This document shows positions 33,589 through 42,601 of a stretch of DNA of 64,000 nucleotides, one piece after another; within the stretch, counting starts at the first letter, position 1; every line of letters starts with the position of its first letter. The DNA comes from JAHEFU01 sp020440645 (GTDB taxonomy: Bacteria > 4484-113 > JAFGCY01), in NCBI GenBank assembly GCA_020440645.1, contig JAGRNR010000004.1, positions 1-64,000 of the forward strand, written 5' to 3'. A program made the position numbers and the translations under genes. Below the pieces are notes generated by a model. That model had not been told where the DNA came from and did not search any database. It was given only the letters and a program-made list of their open reading frames with translations.

Positions 33589-35931
33589 CTACTCAACCAG
33601 CACCGCATAGTGTGCCATCGCCGTCACGTCGTCAACATAGGCCACCGCCGGGAATCCGCCCACGTCCGCCAGTGAGACCCAGCCGTCTTCCGCCGTCAGG
33701 TCCGTGATCTCCTGCACGGGGAACCAGCTTACGCCAGTGCCGTCCGTGCTGCGGCGGAACTTCAGCTTGCCTCCGTCAACGAACACGTAGCAGACCCGGT
33801 CACCGACCACCTTCGCGGAATACTCGCTGTGGCTGTCACCCGCCGTCGCCGAGAGCTGCTCCTGGGTGACGAAACCGTTGCCACGCAGGTTGACAAGCCC
33901 GTTGCCGGCGTAATCATGCAGCAGCAGCCACTGCCCGCCGGCCGGCAGGTCGAGCACTGCATCGCCGATCTCAATCTGCGTCGGGTTGTAGACCGGGAAG
34001 GCCACATGCCAGACCACGTTGCCACTGTCGATATGCGAATCCTTGTAGATCACCTGCTTGTTCTGGGCATCCCAGTAGACCAGTGCAGGTGAACCGCTGA
34101 CCACGCCGGCGCTGACATTCCAGCCAAGGTTCAGGCCGGAGTCGATCATCCCGGCCGTGTCCCAGTGGGAGCCGATGGCGTCGTCGCTGAGCGCGTACAG
34201 CACCTCGCTGGCATCCCGGTCGAAGATCGCCACGGAGGGCCGTCCATCCGCCATCACCGCCGAGATGTCACGCAGGTTATTGGCTGACAGCGCGATGTTG
34301 TAGGGCGTGGTGAACTGCTGGTCCTCCACATAGTTGTATTCCACCCGGTAACTGCCACCGCCACTCTGCAGCGAGACCACGCCCGGCACACCACCCACGT
34401 CGAGGATGTCCACCTGGCCCTGGGTACCGCCCATCAGTTCGTTGATGCGGCGTGTTGCCAGCGGCTGGTTCCACATGGCATCGTTGCCGTAGTTGAGTGT
34501 GACCACCGTCCTGTCCGTGCTCTCATAGACCGTTGAAATGTAAGGCCGGTTGTCAATGCCCAGCAATGAGATGTCCTCAATCTCCACCACTGGATTGCCT
34601 GATGCGACGATGTCCAGGTCCGTGACCTGCCAGCCCGCATTGGCGGCCACGCTGAACTGCTTCGAGGCGAAACCAGTTGCGCCATCCTGGTCGCGCACGT
34701 ACAGGGCGACAGACCAGTTGCCGGGGCCGACATGTTGAGTAAGCGTGACCTTGCCGGGATCAGTGAATTCAGCCTGGAAGATGCCGTCCACGATGAACCA
34801 GAAGTATTCCAGTGCTCCGCCCTCCGGGTCAGTGCTGGCTGAGGCGTCGGCCTTGAGCTGGAATGGATCCACCCCGGCGTTCTTCTCGATAGTGAAGCTG
34901 GCTGACGGGGCCTGGTTGCCAAGCCCGGCGATCTCTGAGGGGATGCCTTCCGTGCCACTGTCAACCGGGCGCAGCCAGTAGGCGAAGGTGTTGTCACTGG
35001 CGGCATCGCTGTGCACTTCGTAGTACAGGCGGCCCTGCGCCGGTGTGTTGAGTGCGTCTGCGAGTGCTGCGGACTGCAGCTCGGGGATGCTTGATGCCGC
35101 TGTGGACGAGGCGGGGTAATCGCCCTGTGTGCCCTGGTAGATGTTGAAGGAGGCCACCCGGCTGCCGAAGCCGACCCCAATCGGAGAGATGTCGGCGATG
35201 TTGATTTCTCCGTTACCATCCCCGTCCACCACTGACTCAACGCTGGCAACGGGGAAGCCGCCTGTGGATGTCTTGCCGAAGTGCACGGCGATCGGGGTCA
35301 GGTCGGAGACATTGACCTCTCCGTTCTGGTCGTAGTCGCCCTGGTTGCGGTAGTACCAGTAGAAGAAGTTGCGGTTGGGGTCGTAGTCAAGGTCAATGCG
35401 TGAACCTGCACTGACCGGCGGCGCACTGGCAGTGCGGGTGCTGGCGACCTCGGCTTCGCCATTGAAGCTGATCGTGGCCAGCGTAGTGCTGCCGCTGAAA
35501 CCGGCTGTGATATCCGGATGCAGCATGCAGACACCGATGTCGACTGTGTTGTCAGCAGAGGGGACAGCGATGCTCAGTGCATCCTCGCCTGCCCATGGGC
35601 CGGGGCTGACACTCGCGCTGCCAGTGGCAGTGCCGGGGATGGCAATGCGCAGGTAGGCTGCGCGCAGGTTCATTGCCTCAGTTGTGCTGATCGTGGCAAG
35701 CGGCTGGCCATCCTGCTCAGTCCAGTCGATGCTCAGGGAACCGGGATCGAGAGATTCGAATATGCCGCCGGGGAGGATCTCAATTGCACCAGTCTGCTTC
35801 TGGTCAGCTGTACTGAGCGCTGCCGGTCCGTCAAGCGTGGGACTGGCATTGCCTTGGTCCCTGCCGGAGCTGCACGAACAGCATGCAGTGGTCATCAGCA
35901 CGAATATCAGTTGTTGCCAGTGAATGCGCAT
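33589..35931 (-). CDS. Large lipoprotein with cohesin-like, dockerin-like and PKD modules
   Basis: A 780-residue surface lipoprotein. The N-terminal signal ends in a Cys-rich lipobox (TTACCSC). Residues about 45-165 resemble a cohesin-like beta domain (NLRAAYLRIAIPG to SGSTTLATISFNGE). Residues about 180-265 hold two dockerin-type loops, DYDQNGEVNVSDL and DGDGNGEINIADI. A PKD-like domain follows near 345-430 (SFTIEKNAGVDPFQLKADASAS). The C-terminal 350 residues are repeats of short beta units with VGGxP turns, probably a propeller. This combines both halves of the cohesin-dockerin system in one chain. A degraded relative lies at 42.6 kb. GGGAGG stands before the ATG. Confidence 0.75.
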   Translation of the reverse strand: MRIHWQQLIFVLMTTACCSCSSGRDQGNASPTLDGPAALSTADQKQTGAIEILPGGIFESLDPGSLSIDWTEQDGQPLATISTTEAMNLRAAYLRIAIPGTATGSASVSPGPWAGEDALSIAVPSADNTVDIGVCMLHPDITAGFSGSTTLATISFNGEAEVASTRTASAPPVSAGSRIDLDYDPNRNFFYWYYRNQGDYDQNGEVNVSDLTPIAVHFGKTSTGGFPVASVESVVDGDGNGEINIADISPIGVGFGSRVASFNIYQGTQGDYPASSTAASSIPELQSAALADALNTPAQGRLYYEVHSDAASDNTFAYWLRPVDSGTEGIPSEIAGLGNQAPSASFTIEKNAGVDPFQLKADASASTDPEGGALEYFWFIVDGIFQAEFTDPGKVTLTQHVGPGNWSVALYVRDQDGATGFASKQFSVAANAGWQVTDLDIVASGNPVVEIEDISLLGIDNRPYISTVYESTDRTVVTLNYGNDAMWNQPLATRRINELMGGTQGQVDILDVGGVPGVVSLQSGGGSYRVEYNYVEDQQFTTPYNIALSANNLRDISAVMADGRPSVAIFDRDASEVLYALSDDAIGSHWDTAGMIDSGLNLGWNVSAGVVSGSPALVYWDAQNKQVIYKDSHIDSGNVVWHVAFPVYNPTQIEIGDAVLDLPAGGQWLLLHDYAGNGLVNLRGNGFVTQEQLSATAGDSHSEYSAKVVGDRVCYVFVDGGKLKFRRSTDGTGVSWFPVQEITDLTAEDGWVSLADVGGFPAVAYVDDVTAMAHYAVLVE

Positions 35932-35961
35932 TGCGAATGGCCTCCCGGACCGTATCCGCGC

Positions 35962-35967
35962 ATTATA
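35962..35967 (-). promoter_or_regulatory. Candidate -10 box of the large lipoprotein gene
   Basis: TATAAT on the reverse strand, 30 bases before the ATG. Confidence 0.5.
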
Positions 35968-35994
35968 CCCGGATTTAACTTTTTGGGCTGATCC

Positions 35995-37380
35995 CTATCT
36001 TGCAGGCTGTACTACGGGCAAAGCAGTCCAGTCCCAGGCGTCAATGGCATCAACAACGTCCAAATCGTAAGAAGCCAGTTCCTTGCCAGTGTAGAGTTGT
36101 CTTTGCTGTTGCCAGATTTCCTCGAAAACCCTGAACCCCATGCCACCGGATATCCACAGGTCCAGTGTCTCGCGAGCGCCTGGCTGGTTCTCTGCCATCC
36201 GGATTGCGGCAGGGAGCAGTTTTTTCTGCGCTACGTACTCCTCATATCGCTGTGGATTGTTCAATGCCGTGAATATCTCCTCCCTTTCCATCTGCAGCAC
36301 TCTCAATTCATCAATCAGGAAGGGCAGGTCCTTGCGTTGTTGTACGTCAAGGTAATCCGGGTAATCTCTGGTGCAGGCCTTCAAGGTGCCTATGATAACC
36401 TGCAGCAGGAATGTGTCACCAGAATCCCTCATCCGATAGTAGGCACGGTTATGCAGCATTGCTCTGTGCAGTGTCTGCAATTCGTTGAATCGCCCCTCCT
36501 CCAGCAGCTTCAGCGAAACCCAGTAGGCAAGCTGGAGGCTGGCAGAGGCGGATATCCAGTTGCGAGAGTTGTAATCGGTAAGGTTTGGTCCGATCAGCAT
36601 GCCTGCCAGGATCTCATTCCCGGGAACCTGTCCATCCTTGAAACTGTCAATCACGGAACTAACCGGGAATTCCGGAATCGGGCCATTGAATGGCGCAGCC
36701 AGCGACTGGTCCAGGTCTTCCAGCGCCTCAGCTTCGTTGCCATTGCTGAACTGCAGGAGCGCACGCTCCAGGTACGCCCAGGCGTGTTCAGGATACAGTG
36801 AAGTGTATACGTCGAGGAGTAGCAGCAGCTCCGCGCTGGATTCCCCTTCCCACATGAACTGCGGCAAGCCGCTGTCCCGCGGAGTTCTAATGCGATTCTT
36901 GAGTTGCTTTTCCGAAATCAAGCGCATCATAAGCGCAGGGCTGCGGATGCCACGCTCATAAGCTTCCTCAAGAATTGCCATCCCGTCCACGATGTCCATG
37001 AATACTCCACTGCTGCCAGCCTGCCTGCAGTAGATACGCAGCTCCCACCAGCGCGGGTCATCCCCGAACTCATCCTCCCAATCCAGCAGCACGCTATCAG
37101 GCAACAGGGCTGGCTCCGCGATGGCGGCATCATTGTGCGAAATGTAGACAAATGCTTCTGGCGCAGAGTATTCCCAGATTGCGGCTGCATAGCTGTCAAA
37201 CAGAGCATCGCCGCTTGGCTTTGGTCTCGCGCCCTCAATGCGCGTCTGCACATCCTCGCGATGTAGGAGCTGATGGGCAGTTTCCTCGAAGTCAGAGTCG
37301 TCATCCTGTGCGTTGGCAGGATAGGCGTTGAAAGTCACCGCCAACAGCAGCATTGCTGCCATTACCCAAGGCAGTTTCAT
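35995..37380 (-). CDS. Secreted TPR-like protein
   Basis: A 461-residue exported protein. The start MKLPWVMAAMLLLAVTFNA has GGGGAGGA upstream; an ATG 20 codons earlier would translate the intergenic GGTTGC repeat and is rejected. The signal is cut near ANA. The body is helical, with at least one clear TPR pair (HAWAYLERALLQFSNGNEAEALEDLDQSL). No catalytic motif is seen. It may be a periplasmic scaffold. It stands alone between the large lipoprotein gene and the divergent uvrC. Confidence 0.65.
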   Translation of the reverse strand: MKLPWVMAAMLLLAVTFNAYPANAQDDDSDFEETAHQLLHREDVQTRIEGARPKPSGDALFDSYAAAIWEYSAPEAFVYISHNDAAIAEPALLPDSVLLDWEDEFGDDPRWWELRIYCRQAGSSGVFMDIVDGMAILEEAYERGIRSPALMMRLISEKQLKNRIRTPRDSGLPQFMWEGESSAELLLLLDVYTSLYPEHAWAYLERALLQFSNGNEAEALEDLDQSLAAPFNGPIPEFPVSSVIDSFKDGQVPGNEILAGMLIGPNLTDYNSRNWISASASLQLAYWVSLKLLEEGRFNELQTLHRAMLHNRAYYRMRDSGDTFLLQVIIGTLKACTRDYPDYLDVQQRKDLPFLIDELRVLQMEREEIFTALNNPQRYEEYVAQKKLLPAAIRMAENQPGARETLDLWISGGMGFRVFEEIWQQQRQLYTGKELASYDLDVVDAIDAWDWTALPVVQPAR

Positions 37381-37418
37381 TGAGTGTCCTCCCCGACTAT
37401 CGTAGGACATGGAAACAA

Positions 37419-37439
37419 GGTTGCAGGTTGCCGGTTGCA
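37419..37439. repeat. GGTTGCA-type heptamer repeat
   Basis: Three heptamers, GGTTGCA, GGTTGCC, GGTTGCA. The same word family as the left arm at 16869-16903. Confidence 0.7.
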
Positions 37440-37448
37440 CGTTTCAGG

Positions 37449-37536
37449 GAAGTCAATGAGTCAAGAAGTCAACGAGTTAATGGCCTCAATGCTTCTAAGC
37501 ATTGATGTGACTTATTGCCTGATTGACTCAGTGACT
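37449..37536. repeat. Octamer repeat hairpin upstream of uvrC
   Basis: Four octamers (GAAGTCAA, TGAGTCAA, GAAGTCAA, CGAGTTAA; 37449-37480) face an imperfect reverse-complement arm. The centre is a perfect 8-bp stem, CAATGCTT-CT-AAGCATTG (37487-37504). Confidence 0.7.
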
Positions 37537-37620
37537 CCGGTCACAATGATTACGGCGAGCTGAATCCTCATGCTCCCGCTTAACAAACGTCCACCATTCG
37601 CCGGGTATCATCCTACTGTG

Positions 37621-39729
37621 ATGGAGTATCCCGAGCAGGTCCACCGCAAGCTGCGCCAGTTGCCGGATTCACCGGGCGTGTACCAGATGAAGGACGCGCG
37701 CGGCAAGATCCTGTACATCGGCAAGGCGCTTGTGTTGAAGAACCGAGTCTCGAGCTACTTCACCGCCGCTGCCGAGAGCGACCCGCGCATCGCCCAGCTG
37801 GTTACGGAGATCCGCGATCTGGACTGGATCGTGGTGCCGACCGAGATCGACGCGCTGATGCTGGAAAGCTCGCTGATCCGCACCTTCAAGCCGCGCTACA
37901 ACACGATGCTCAAGGACGACAAGTCCTACCCCTACGTCAAGATCAGCACCAATGAGAAGTTCCCGCGCGTGATGCTGACGCGGCAGTACCTTGACGACGG
38001 CGCGCGCTACTGGGGGCCGATGACGAGCGTCGGGCAGGTCAGGAGCGCGATGAAGTTCATCGCCGGAATGTTCCAGCTCAGGACCTGCAAGCTGGAGATT
38101 GACGACGAGCACAAGTACCACAAGCCCTGCCTGGACTTCCACCTGAAGCTGTGCAGCGCGCCCTGTGTCGGCTACATCGACGAGAAGAAGTACGGCGCGC
38201 TGGTGCAGTACGCCGTGGACTTCTTCAATGGCAACTACGGCACCGTGATTGACGAGATGAAGAAGCGGATGTGGGAGGCGGCGGAGAACCGCGACTATGA
38301 AAGTGCGGCACGCTACCGCGACCTGATCGAGGCCGCCGAGAAGAGCTTCCAGCGCACGCGCATGATCGGGCGGCCGGGAGAGAACTACGACGTGCTCGGG
38401 CTGGCGCGCAGCCGGGACAAGGCCTGCGTGCTGGTGATGCCGGTACGTGACGGGCGCCTGATCGGCGACCGCAAGTTCGTGCTGGACCATCGCCTGGAGG
38501 ACAGCGCTGACAACGACGTGCTATCCGGCTTCCTCAAGCTGCACTATGCCAACCCGCAGAACGTGCCGCCTGAGCTTGTGCTGCCGCACCAGCCGCAGGA
38601 TGCGGAGGTGATCCGCCAGTGGCTCGGCCGGCTGCGCTTCCAGGCGCTGGAGCACCGCGGTGAGGCTGAGGAGGTGGCGATCCTCGCCGGCAGCTTCGCG
38701 GAGAACGGCGAGGCCGGTGTGGTGCCGGAGCTGGTCTCCGGAGATGGCAATGTGGCGATCACCGACACCGCCGGGATGCCGATCCGCCGCGTGCTGCTGA
38801 CGACGCCGAAGCGCGGCAAGAAGCTGGAGCTCCTGGGGATTGCCAATCGCAATGCGCAGGAGCGCCTGCACACGGTGCTCTTGGGGGGTGGCGGAGACTA
38901 CGTCGTCACGCCGGGGCAGAAGGCGCTCAAGGAGCACCTCTCGCTGCCGGACTACCCGCGCCGCATCGAGGGCTACGACATTGCCAACCTGCAGGGCCAG
39001 CAGGCCACGGGGGCGATGGTGGTGTTCACCGGCGGGCGCAAGGATGCCCCGGAGTACCGCCTGTTCAACATCCGCCTGAAGCAGACCCCGGATGACTACG
39101 CTATGCTGATGGAGACCCTGCACCGGCGGCTCAGGCGCCTGCTGACCGACCCGAAATGGAAGAAGCAGGTGGACCTCGTGATGATCGACGGCGGCAAGGG
39201 GCAGCTCAACAGCGTGCGCCGCGTGTTCGACCAGATGATGGACGACCCGGACCTGTCAACGGAGCAGCGCGAGGTGCTCGACGGCATCAAGCTGTGCAGC
39301 CTCGCCAAGCAGGAGGAGCTGGTCTACCACTACAACGACATTGACCAGCTGGAGGAGATCCGCCTGCCGCATACCGACCCCGGCCTGCGGCTGCTGGTGG
39401 AGCTGCGCAATGAGGCGCACCGCTTTGGCAACTCGCAGCACTCGAGGATGAAGGAGAAGGCGATGCGCATCTCGGTCCTGGACACCGTGCCGGGCCTGGG
39501 GGAGACGCGCAAGCGGGAGCTTTTGCGGCACTTCGGCAGCGTCAAGCGCCTGCGGGAAGCCACGGTGGAGGAGCTGCTGGAGGTGAAGGGTATCGGCCGA
39601 GCATTCGCCGAGCACATCCGCAAGTACCTCGAGCGTGACAACGAGCTGGAGGAGGCCAAGATGGAAAAAAAGCGCGAGATGCGCATCCGCCGCATCCGCC
39701 GCGAAGGCGACCCGGACCGGCCTGGGTAG
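37621..39729 (+). CDS. uvrC: UvrC, excinuclease ABC subunit C
   Basis: Makes both incisions around bulky DNA lesions in nucleotide excision repair together with UvrA and UvrB, which are not in this window. The 702-residue protein has the N-terminal GIY-YIG nuclease (PGVYQMKDARGKILYIGKA), a UVR motif near 205-240, the C-terminal RNase H-like nuclease (GYDIANLQGQQATGAMVVF and MIDGGKGQLN), and two helix-hairpin-helix motifs (VPGLGETRKRELL and VKGIGRAFAEHI). About 90 residues longer than the E. coli protein. I favour ATG at 37621 because UvrC homology begins there; an in-frame ATG at 37570 would add 17 residues. A TATCAT box is nine bases before the chosen ATG. Confidence 0.95.
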   Translation: MEYPEQVHRKLRQLPDSPGVYQMKDARGKILYIGKALVLKNRVSSYFTAAAESDPRIAQLVTEIRDLDWIVVPTEIDALMLESSLIRTFKPRYNTMLKDDKSYPYVKISTNEKFPRVMLTRQYLDDGARYWGPMTSVGQVRSAMKFIAGMFQLRTCKLEIDDEHKYHKPCLDFHLKLCSAPCVGYIDEKKYGALVQYAVDFFNGNYGTVIDEMKKRMWEAAENRDYESAARYRDLIEAAEKSFQRTRMIGRPGENYDVLGLARSRDKACVLVMPVRDGRLIGDRKFVLDHRLEDSADNDVLSGFLKLHYANPQNVPPELVLPHQPQDAEVIRQWLGRLRFQALEHRGEAEEVAILAGSFAENGEAGVVPELVSGDGNVAITDTAGMPIRRVLLTTPKRGKKLELLGIANRNAQERLHTVLLGGGGDYVVTPGQKALKEHLSLPDYPRRIEGYDIANLQGQQATGAMVVFTGGRKDAPEYRLFNIRLKQTPDDYAMLMETLHRRLRRLLTDPKWKKQVDLVMIDGGKGQLNSVRRVFDQMMDDPDLSTEQREVLDGIKLCSLAKQEELVYHYNDIDQLEEIRLPHTDPGLRLLVELRNEAHRFGNSQHSRMKEKAMRISVLDTVPGLGETRKRELLRHFGSVKRLREATVEELLEVKGIGRAFAEHIRKYLERDNELEEAKMEKKREMRIRRIRREGDPDRPG

Positions 39730-39738
39730 GAAGCAGTA

Positions 39739-42555
39739 TCATTGTTTTTCCAAGGATCGTTCAAATCTCATTTCTGCCAATCTAAGGTCCTTCAAGATAC
39801 ACATTTCTTCATGCGGTATCAACTTCTGATTTATTTCTAGAATTGCAGCGATAATCTCTTTTCCGCAATTCTGAAGATCCTGTATTGAATTCGAGCTATC
39901 ACAACGACAGATTTCTAATAGAATTTCATTTGCGGAATCGTTATTGAATCCTCCGCTGATTAATTTGGTACATGTATCAAGTCTGAGCAATTGATATATT
40001 GCATAATCCATGTTGTCAGTTATTGAAGTTTCACTTATTAATTTATGCATTTCTTCCAAATCCAGATAAACGTCCTGAATAATGTTGCAACGACACAAAT
40101 ACATTGCAGCACTTATTTTATCCTCCCATTGCCTGTCTTCTAATACAGCATACGCAACATCCCGGAAATAATCTGTGGCTTTACTGATTTTATTATTTTC
40201 AAAATACATAGAACCTATAGCCGCTTTTGCAAAGAGCTCTGCATGCTTATTGTATACATCTTCAGAAAGTCTGGCTGAAGTTTGGAGATATGATATACCG
40301 CTCAGAAAATCACTTTCACTTATGAAAATTCCAAGATTATTCAATGCAAAGATTTGTCCAAATAGGTCATCATTTCCCCTGGCATGTTCAATAGCCTTCT
40401 CCAGTTTGTCAAGAACACCATCTTGGTTTCCGCACTTCAACCGACAGATAGCATGATGTGTCAGAAGCTCTGTTAAGCCACTGTATTCATTAAGTTCATT
40501 ACATTGATCGAGGATCTCACAATACATCTTTTCAGCCTCGCGAACATCTCCCATTCGAGATGTAAGTACAGCAATTCTTGTTTTGATCCTCAACAAAAGA
40601 TCCTTGTCGATTGGATTGCAAGCATCAAGTGCTATTTTGAGCAATTCCATAGCTTCTGGCAGTTCTGAAGGTTTTATGTACTTCGATGCAAAGTGAAGCA
40701 AGAACTTGGGTGAACGTGGCGGTGATTCTGGCGATAGTTTCCTGGCTTCATTCCAAAAAACTGTGGCGGTCTGCGAAATTTTTTCGAACTCCTCATAGTT
40801 CCTTTGATGTGAGTATCGAGACATCAAACTACAAGCAATCCAGTGGGCTGCATGATAATTCCCATCTAGTGCATATAGCTCCATTGCCTTCAAAGACATC
40901 ATATCAGCATAGGAACTCGACGCTTGAATTGGTAGAGTCTCATAATATGCAAGAAAACTATTGATCATGACTGATTGCCATTTCTCATCTGACACGGTCC
41001 CCGCCCGCTTCTCCGCATGCTCGCTCAGCCACTTCAGGGCATTGCGGCGTTCGTCGAACGGCCATTCATCGAGTTGGCCACCCTCGAACTGCAGGCGCAG
41101 CACGTTACCGAGGTATTCCTCCACCAATGTGTGTTCCTCGTTGTCAGCGCCGAAGCTCTGCCGCACACGCTCGAAGATCAGGCGGTGGCGGAAGCTGTAC
41201 AGATGCGAAGTCGCAAGCTTCTGCTCACGGGTTACGAGCTGGTGGATGCGTCCGAGGTCGCCCAGCATCACACTGGCACGGCCGCGCTGCATCCCAAGAT
41301 GTTCCGCGGTGTATGTGATCAGTTCATCGAGGAACTTCTGCCCCATCACACTGCCCCACTGCAGCACCCGCAGGCGGTCGCCATCCAGCAGGCGCAGGCG
41401 GCGGTCGATCACCTCGCCCACGCGCAGCGGGATCCGTGACAGCTCGGCGTCACCAACTTTCAGTGCACCGTTGCCATCCAGCCAGCCCTCCTCCTCGACG
41501 AGCTTTGCATAGTTGACGGCGTAGAACGGATGCTCGCCGGCGCGCTGCACGATCCGCGAGATCGTCTCATCGCTGGCACCGGGCAGGTGGTCTGAGATGA
41601 TCCCCGCCATTGATTCGCGGGTGAGGTCCTGTCCCAGCTCGATGCGAGTCACGCACTGGCCATCGGCATGCCGCAGCAGTCCGTGCTCCAGTTCCGCAGC
41701 CGTGCTTGACAACCTGCCGGGGTCATCCTGGCGGGCCGCCAGCTGGGCTGCCAGCTCATTGGAACGGATCGTGGAGATGCACAGAAGTTTCCAGCCGCGC
41801 CGCAGGCCGAGGTCCAGCATGCGCTGCAGGAAGCCGAGGCTGCGTGCATCGGCCCATTGCGCGTCGTCAACCACAAGCACCAGCGGCACTGTGGGCAGCT
41901 TACTGTCCGCCTCGTCGTTGAGGGTTGCCAGCATGCGGCTGATCATGTCCTCGGGCTTCTGGCCGTTGTAGATGTCCGTCGCGCCGGCCACGCTCGTGAC
42001 GTCGCGCGCGCTCTTCAGCTCGCGCTGCCGGCGGCCCAGTTGCCAGATCGAGCGCAGCGCGGCATATACATCAATCAGCGGTCCGGCCGGGGAGAAACCG
42101 AGCCCGGCCTCCATCACGGAGCGGCCGGTCTCCAGCCAGGCATCCTTCACGAGCTTGGCGCGCATGATGCCGTCCAGATGCAGCACGAGCTGGTCCATTG
42201 CGTCGAGGAAGGGGGAGAATCCCTCCCTGTCATGTTCATTGCCGGGAGGGCATGTGATTGCCCACCACATGAAGGGCAGTGCGCCACGTGGCGGCCGGCC
42301 CTTCGGGAACTCGGGCCGCAGGCTGTCAATCGTGTTCGCTCCGAGGGCGAGGTCGGGCCAGTAGCCCTCACGCCCCATGTCCAGCTGCGGGTCGTAACGG
42401 GTTGTCAGGATCTGGTAGAGTTCCTGCACCAGCCGCGTCTTACCCATGCCGGGCTCACCAGACACCCGGACATACTGGACGTTGCCCTGGCGTGATTTCT
42501 CCCACGCGGAAACCAGCAGCTCAAGCTCAGCATCTCGGCCCCGTAACGGATACAT
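39739..42555 (-). CDS. STAND-type AAA ATPase with TPR half of unusual base composition
   Basis: A 938-residue protein. Residues 1 to about 520 are an AAA_16/STAND NTPase: GRDAELELL, Walker A GEPGMGKT (33-40), Walker B VLVVDDAQWAD near 228, then winged-helix-like segments. Residues about 520-938 are TPR helices, likely the sensor. No LuxR, kinase or cyclase domain is attached, so its output is unknown. The gene is a mosaic: the ATPase half is about 62% G+C in a hand-counted line, the TPR half about 38%, with the change near 40990. The paralogue at 43.5 kb shares the ATPase half but has a different, G+C-rich TPR half. TATAAT is six bases before the ATG. Confidence 0.85.
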   Translation of the reverse strand: MYPLRGRDAELELLVSAWEKSRQGNVQYVRVSGEPGMGKTRLVQELYQILTTRYDPQLDMGREGYWPDLALGANTIDSLRPEFPKGRPPRGALPFMWWAITCPPGNEHDREGFSPFLDAMDQLVLHLDGIMRAKLVKDAWLETGRSVMEAGLGFSPAGPLIDVYAALRSIWQLGRRQRELKSARDVTSVAGATDIYNGQKPEDMISRMLATLNDEADSKLPTVPLVLVVDDAQWADARSLGFLQRMLDLGLRRGWKLLCISTIRSNELAAQLAARQDDPGRLSSTAAELEHGLLRHADGQCVTRIELGQDLTRESMAGIISDHLPGASDETISRIVQRAGEHPFYAVNYAKLVEEEGWLDGNGALKVGDAELSRIPLRVGEVIDRRLRLLDGDRLRVLQWGSVMGQKFLDELITYTAEHLGMQRGRASVMLGDLGRIHQLVTREQKLATSHLYSFRHRLIFERVRQSFGADNEEHTLVEEYLGNVLRLQFEGGQLDEWPFDERRNALKWLSEHAEKRAGTVSDEKWQSVMINSFLAYYETLPIQASSSYADMMSLKAMELYALDGNYHAAHWIACSLMSRYSHQRNYEEFEKISQTATVFWNEARKLSPESPPRSPKFLLHFASKYIKPSELPEAMELLKIALDACNPIDKDLLLRIKTRIAVLTSRMGDVREAEKMYCEILDQCNELNEYSGLTELLTHHAICRLKCGNQDGVLDKLEKAIEHARGNDDLFGQIFALNNLGIFISESDFLSGISYLQTSARLSEDVYNKHAELFAKAAIGSMYFENNKISKATDYFRDVAYAVLEDRQWEDKISAAMYLCRCNIIQDVYLDLEEMHKLISETSITDNMDYAIYQLLRLDTCTKLISGGFNNDSANEILLEICRCDSSNSIQDLQNCGKEIIAAILEINQKLIPHEEMCILKDLRLAEMRFERSLEKQ

Positions 42556-42561
42556 CCGTCA

Positions 42562-42567
42562 ATTATA
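42562..42567 (-). promoter_or_regulatory. Start-proximal -10 box of the first STAND gene
   Basis: TATAAT, then TGACGG, then ATG on the reverse strand. The paralogue has TATAAT-CGACGG-ATG. The 6-base spacing puts the transcription start on the start codon. Confidence 0.6.
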
Positions 42568-42601
42568 TGTAATCACCAACGCAGGAACCGGGAACCGGCA
42601 C

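Noticed and set aside
27117..35931. Cellulosome components because of dockerin-like loops
   Set aside because: No glycoside hydrolase, scaffoldin or carbohydrate-binding module is present; dockerin-like loops occur in many non-cellulolytic bacteria.
37381..37440. Upstream ATG at 37440 for the TPR-like secreted protein
   Set aside because: It would translate the intergenic GGTTGCA repeat and place a signal peptide 20 residues inside the protein; the ATG at 37380 has a strong SD.
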